A stretch of DNA of 24,114 nucleotides, from NCBI GenBank assembly GCA_025996895.1, contig BNTW01000043.1, forward strand, positions 1-24,114, read 5' to 3'. Source of the stretch: Bacteroidia bacterium (GTDB lineage: Bacteria > Bacteroidota > Bacteroidia > Bacteroidales > Azobacteroidaceae). The notes beneath the pieces are model-generated. The model was not told the DNA's origin. It searched no databases and saw only the letters and a program-made list of their open reading frames with translations. The translations under genes were made by a program, and so were the position numbers. Shown here piece by piece: positions 21,587 through 24,114 of this stretch. The stretch's first letter is position 1. Each line of letters opens with the position of its first letter.

Positions 21587-23554
21587 ATGAATGAAAAGCA
21601 CCGGGTGCCGTTCAGTGCACTCGGAGTTGTTTTAGCGATAGGGATTGTCTTCGGTGATATAGGGACTTCTCCCTTATACGTGATGAGAGCTATTTTGATG
21701 GGGCTTCCCGTCGGTGAATTAACTCGTCCGGATTATATTTTGGGAGCCGTTTCTTGTATTATCTGGACACTCACGATACAAACTACGCTGAAATATGTTA
21801 TTATTACCTTACGCGCCGATAATCAGGGGGAAGGCGGCATCCTTTCGTTGTATGCACTGATACGGCAAAAATTTCACTGGGCCTATATTTTGGCAATTAT
21901 CGGAGCCGCAACATTGCTGGCCGATGGAATTATTACGCCGGCTATGACGGTCATGTCGGCGGTGGAAGGCCTTGCACCGATAGCTCCCGAAATTCCGGTA
22001 ATTCCGCTTACTTTGACAATTGTCCTGGCGTTGTTTTTAATACAACCTTTTGGGACAGGCTCATTGGGCAAATATTTCGGCCCGATAATGATTGTCTGGT
22101 TTGGCTTGATGGCAGTGGTCGGATTTCGCCACATCGTTACCGATTGGAGTGTCTTGCGCGCATTTAATCCGGTGTATGCCGTTTATTTTATCAGTAAAGT
22201 TCCACAGTCACTGAACATTCTCGGTGCGATTTTCCTTTGTACGACCGGTGCGGAAGCTCTTTATTCGGATTTGGGACATTGCGGATTGAAAAATATCCGG
22301 ACAGCGTGGGCATTTGTAAAAATAGCCTTGATTATCAATTATTTAGGCCAGGCAGCGTGGATTATGAAGACAAATGGTCTAACGTCTGAAGTTAATCCGT
22401 TTTTTGCCATGATGCCGGTATGGCTTCAATTTTTCGGTGTATTGATGGCCACGATCGCGGCGATTATTGCCAGCCAGGCGTTGATTAGCGGATCGTTTGC
22501 GGTTATCAGCGAAGCCATTTCGTTGAGTATATGGCCGAATGTACGCATTCAATATCCGACGCGGATCAAGGGACAGTTGTATATTCCGTCGGTCAACTAC
22601 ATGATGATGGCGTTGTGCATCCTGATTATTCTAAGCATGCAGTCGTCCATGAAGCTGGAAGCAGCTTATGGATTGGCGATTACGTTGAGTATGTTGATGA
22701 CTACCATTTTGCTTTTCCTCTATTTTATGCGGACGAACAAACCATTGTGGTTCAGTATTCCCTTGACGCTGTTTTTTGTTGCTATTGAGTTTAGTTTTTT
22801 CATAGCCAACATGCAGAAATTTGCACATGGCGGTTTCATTCCGATTTTGATTGCGGGTGTTTTAGGCTTTTTGATGTATTGCTGGTACAACGGACAACGG
22901 ATAAAAGCGAGCTATACGACTTACGACAAAATTGATGAACACTATATCCACCAGATTTTGAAAGTAAGTAAGGACACGACCGTTCCGAAAACAGGTACGC
23001 ATTTGGTATATATTGTGAAATCGAATGACAAAGAGTTGTTGGAACACAAAATCAAACATTCGTTATTCCGCCGGACGCCGAAACGGGCGGATACTTATTG
23101 GTTTATCCATATTAATCGTACCGACGAGCCTTACGAATTCAGTTATGAAACGACCGTCTTTGCCCGTGAAAAAATCTTTCGTATCGACATCAATGCAGGC
23201 TTTAAATTAGGCATACACACGGATAAATATGTTAATTTGATAGCGAACGAGCTGGAACGGCAAGGCTTGGTGAATTTGACTACGCGCTATCCGTCCATGC
23301 AGGATGCATGGCACACACGGGGCGATTTCGTGTTTATTGTTGTGGACCGGATTTTCCGCAACGTGGAAATGACTTTTTCGCGCCGGATTATCTTCAACTG
23401 CTACAATATGGTCAAAATGCTGGCGACTTCTGATACGCAGATGTATGACATCGATCCCTCGCTGGCCGTTATCGAAACCATTCCGTTGCGCCAAGCCGAT
23501 CACACCGAAGAACAATTAAAAGAATTGTTGTTGCAGTCGTCGTCGGATAAATAA
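21587..23554 (+). CDS. kup: KUP-family potassium uptake protein
   Basis: Kup is a K+ importer, thought to be a K+/H+ symporter, in the inner membrane. The 655-residue product has about 12 membrane helices in residues 10-450 and a soluble C-terminal domain (about 455-655). Family motifs are clear: GDIGTSPLY (23-31), RADNQGEGGILSLYAL (76-91), ADGIITPAM (112-120), and TTGAEALYSDLGH (219-231). Length is normal. The ATG is separated by one base from the stop of the thioredoxin gene. Confidence 0.95.
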   Translation: MNEKHRVPFSALGVVLAIGIVFGDIGTSPLYVMRAILMGLPVGELTRPDYILGAVSCIIWTLTIQTTLKYVIITLRADNQGEGGILSLYALIRQKFHWAYILAIIGAATLLADGIITPAMTVMSAVEGLAPIAPEIPVIPLTLTIVLALFLIQPFGTGSLGKYFGPIMIVWFGLMAVVGFRHIVTDWSVLRAFNPVYAVYFISKVPQSLNILGAIFLCTTGAEALYSDLGHCGLKNIRTAWAFVKIALIINYLGQAAWIMKTNGLTSEVNPFFAMMPVWLQFFGVLMATIAAIIASQALISGSFAVISEAISLSIWPNVRIQYPTRIKGQLYIPSVNYMMMALCILIILSMQSSMKLEAAYGLAITLSMLMTTILLFLYFMRTNKPLWFSIPLTLFFVAIEFSFFIANMQKFAHGGFIPILIAGVLGFLMYCWYNGQRIKASYTTYDKIDEHYIHQILKVSKDTTVPKTGTHLVYIVKSNDKELLEHKIKHSLFRRTPKRADTYWFIHINRTDEPYEFSYETTVFAREKIFRIDINAGFKLGIHTDKYVNLIANELERQGLVNLTTRYPSMQDAWHTRGDFVFIVVDRIFRNVEMTFSRRIIFNCYNMVKMLATSDTQMYDIDPSLAVIETIPLRQADHTEEQLKELLLQSSSDK

Positions 23555-23569
23555 CGAATATAAAAAGAA

Positions 23570-23589
23570 GGGGCGTATTTTTACGCCCC
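23570..23589. terminator. stem-loop downstream of kup
   Basis: GGGGCGTA (23570-23577) pairs perfectly with TACGCCCC (23582-23589) around TTTT, 15 bases after the kup stop. No T-tract follows on the plus strand. On the minus strand the stem is followed by CTTCTTTTTATATTCG, a T-rich stretch, so it may better terminate the minus-strand gene at 23624. Confidence 0.55.
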
Positions 23590-23623
23590 CCATCGGGAAT
23601 TTGATGTTATGCGAACATCCCGA

Positions 23624-24049
23624 CTATTTTGTCATTGCGGGCTTGACCCGCAATCCCCAGAACACCGTTAATAAATAAATCCCTGCAATGAGCAGCAAGC
23701 ACACCGTTCCGTCTCCTATCGGGTCGTGTCCGATTGCCCCATACGCGCCACTGTCTCCCGGCCTCCCTCCCGGATTGATCTCTGCCGGTAGAGGCGCAAC
23801 CATGCTCAGCCAGTCGCCTTTTCGCAGGATAAAATCCGAAAACAACTCGTTGCGGGTAGAGAAAAAATCCTGATTGTAGGCGACGCGCCAATCCATCTGA
23901 GTGTCATACGAAAACGGATTTTCGTTTTCATAAAACGAATGATAATCGTCGTAAGAATCAGCAAAAGGCAGATAACCCTCCTGAGCAGCCAGGTTTGTAG
24001 CAGTAAAAACGAACAGCCCGAATATGAATAAATTATATATAGTTTTCAT
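23624..24049 (-). CDS. small secreted protein with C-terminal PIGDG-type anchor segment
   Basis: The product has 141 residues. Residues 1-22 are a signal peptide (LFIFGLFVFTATNLAAQ). The mature part begins with an aromatic, acidic stretch (about 24-70; YDDYHSFYENENPF), followed by SDFILRKGDWLSMVAPLPAE, a Pro/Gly-rich linker GGRPGDSGAYGAIGHD, then DPIGDG (109-114), a hydrophobic helix (115-130; TVCLLLIAGIYLLTVF) and a basic tail. This C-terminal order resembles the P-I-(D/G)-G plus helix plus basic residues of Bacteroidota sorting tails (PID-CTERM type, from memory). The last 11 or so residues (WGLRVKPAMTK) are encoded by a dispersed repeat, so the original C-terminus may have been altered. 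AAAGGAGAT, a full Shine-Dalgarno sequence, lies 9 bases before the ATG. Function unknown; it follows a likely T9SS client by 17 bases. Confidence 0.75.
   Translation of the reverse strand: MKTIYNLFIFGLFVFTATNLAAQEGYLPFADSYDDYHSFYENENPFSYDTQMDWRVAYNQDFFSTRNELFSDFILRKGDWLSMVAPLPAEINPGGRPGDSGAYGAIGHDPIGDGTVCLLLIAGIYLLTVFWGLRVKPAMTK
23631..23655. repeat. dispersed palindromic repeat, copy 2 (inside the 3' end of a gene)
   Basis: ATTGCGGG (23634-23641) and CCCGCAAT (23647-23654) form a perfect 8-base stem around CTTGA. It matches the reverse complement of the copy at 18908-18936. On the minus strand it encodes the end of the small secreted protein and lies just before that gene's TAG. Confidence 0.85.
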
Positions 24050-24056
24050 TGTTTAT

Positions 24057-24065
24057 ATCTCCTTT
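24057..24065 (-). promoter_or_regulatory. strong Shine-Dalgarno sequence before the small secreted protein
   Basis: On the minus strand AAAGGAGAT precedes the ATG at 24049, with 9 bases between AGGAG and the ATG. Most other starts in this window have A/T-rich leaders without such a site, as is usual for Bacteroidota, so this one stands out. Confidence 0.6.
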
Positions 24066-24066
24066 C

Positions 24067-24114
24067 TTACTTGATTAATTTAACATTCTTGACCCCGTTC
24101 TCCGTTTGCACGCT
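24067..24114 (-). CDS. C-terminal end of a protein, probably a T9SS client (partial)
   Basis: Reading the reverse strand from the edge gives 15 in-frame residues, SVQTENGVKNVKLIK, then TAA at 24069-24067. The pattern V-x-T-x-N-G-x-K-x-V-K-x-I-K is the usual final strand of type A T9SS sorting domains (Por secretion tail), which direct proteins through the type IX system to the surface. Only this end is visible, so the body and function are unknown. The next gene starts 17 bases downstream. Confidence 0.6.
   Translation of the reverse strand, partial: SVQTENGVKNVKLIK

Overview
The window is a piece of a Bacteroidota chromosome, most likely from the order Bacteroidales. The evidence is consistent across it: promoters of the Bacteroidota type (TTTG about 18-22 bases before a TAnnTTTG box) precede many genes; most starts lack a Shine-Dalgarno sequence and instead have A/T-rich leaders; nusB is the long form of about 300 residues; yajC, a YbbR-domain gene and coaE are adjacent; rplM-rpsI-rpsB-tsf form one cluster; and the right edge carries what looks like the end of a type IX secretion (T9SS) client. 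Almost everything is chromosomal housekeeping. I see no CRISPR array, transposase, phage gene or defence island.

Layout from left to right. 1-737 (minus) is the 5' part of a GH78 family alpha-L-rhamnosidase that runs off the edge; the ORF list had omitted it. 953-4264 (plus) is a compact operon: nusB, yajC, a YbbR-domain protein, coaE, a DUF5606-like protein and a very acidic 98-residue protein. 4361-5041 encodes an OmpA-family lipoprotein with a glycine zipper and ends at a clear terminator. Two single genes follow: a six-helix membrane protein and a small secreted helical protein. 6612-8366 is aspS, then tRNA-Leu(GAG) with its own promoter. Converging on the tRNA is a minus-strand set, tldD-tldE-maeB (13704 down to 8558). 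Upstream of that is another minus-strand operon, tsaC, a WcaJ-type sugar transferase and a ClC chloride transporter with CBS domains (17492 down to 13756), with overlapping or abutting genes.

17493-17729 is a divergent promoter region. On the plus strand it leads to a 58-residue acidic lipoprotein, then the ribosomal cluster rplM-rpsI-rpsB-tsf, apparently continuing into a TlpA-like thioredoxin lipoprotein and the potassium transporter kup (20752-23554). A palindromic dispersed repeat lies between rpsI and rpsB, followed by a possible rpsB leader RNA. A second copy of the repeat, in the opposite orientation, lies at 23631-23655 and supplies the last codons of a small secreted protein. That protein has a C-terminal Pro-Ile-Gly-Asp-Gly plus membrane-anchor segment and sits directly downstream of the partial T9SS client.

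No clearly new system stands out. The points I find most worth checking are the small surface-protein gene next to the T9SS client at the right edge, with its repeat-derived C-terminus; the Tat-type signal on TldD but not on its partner TldE; a ClC protein that has lost the internal proton glutamate; and the uncharacterised membrane and acidic proteins.
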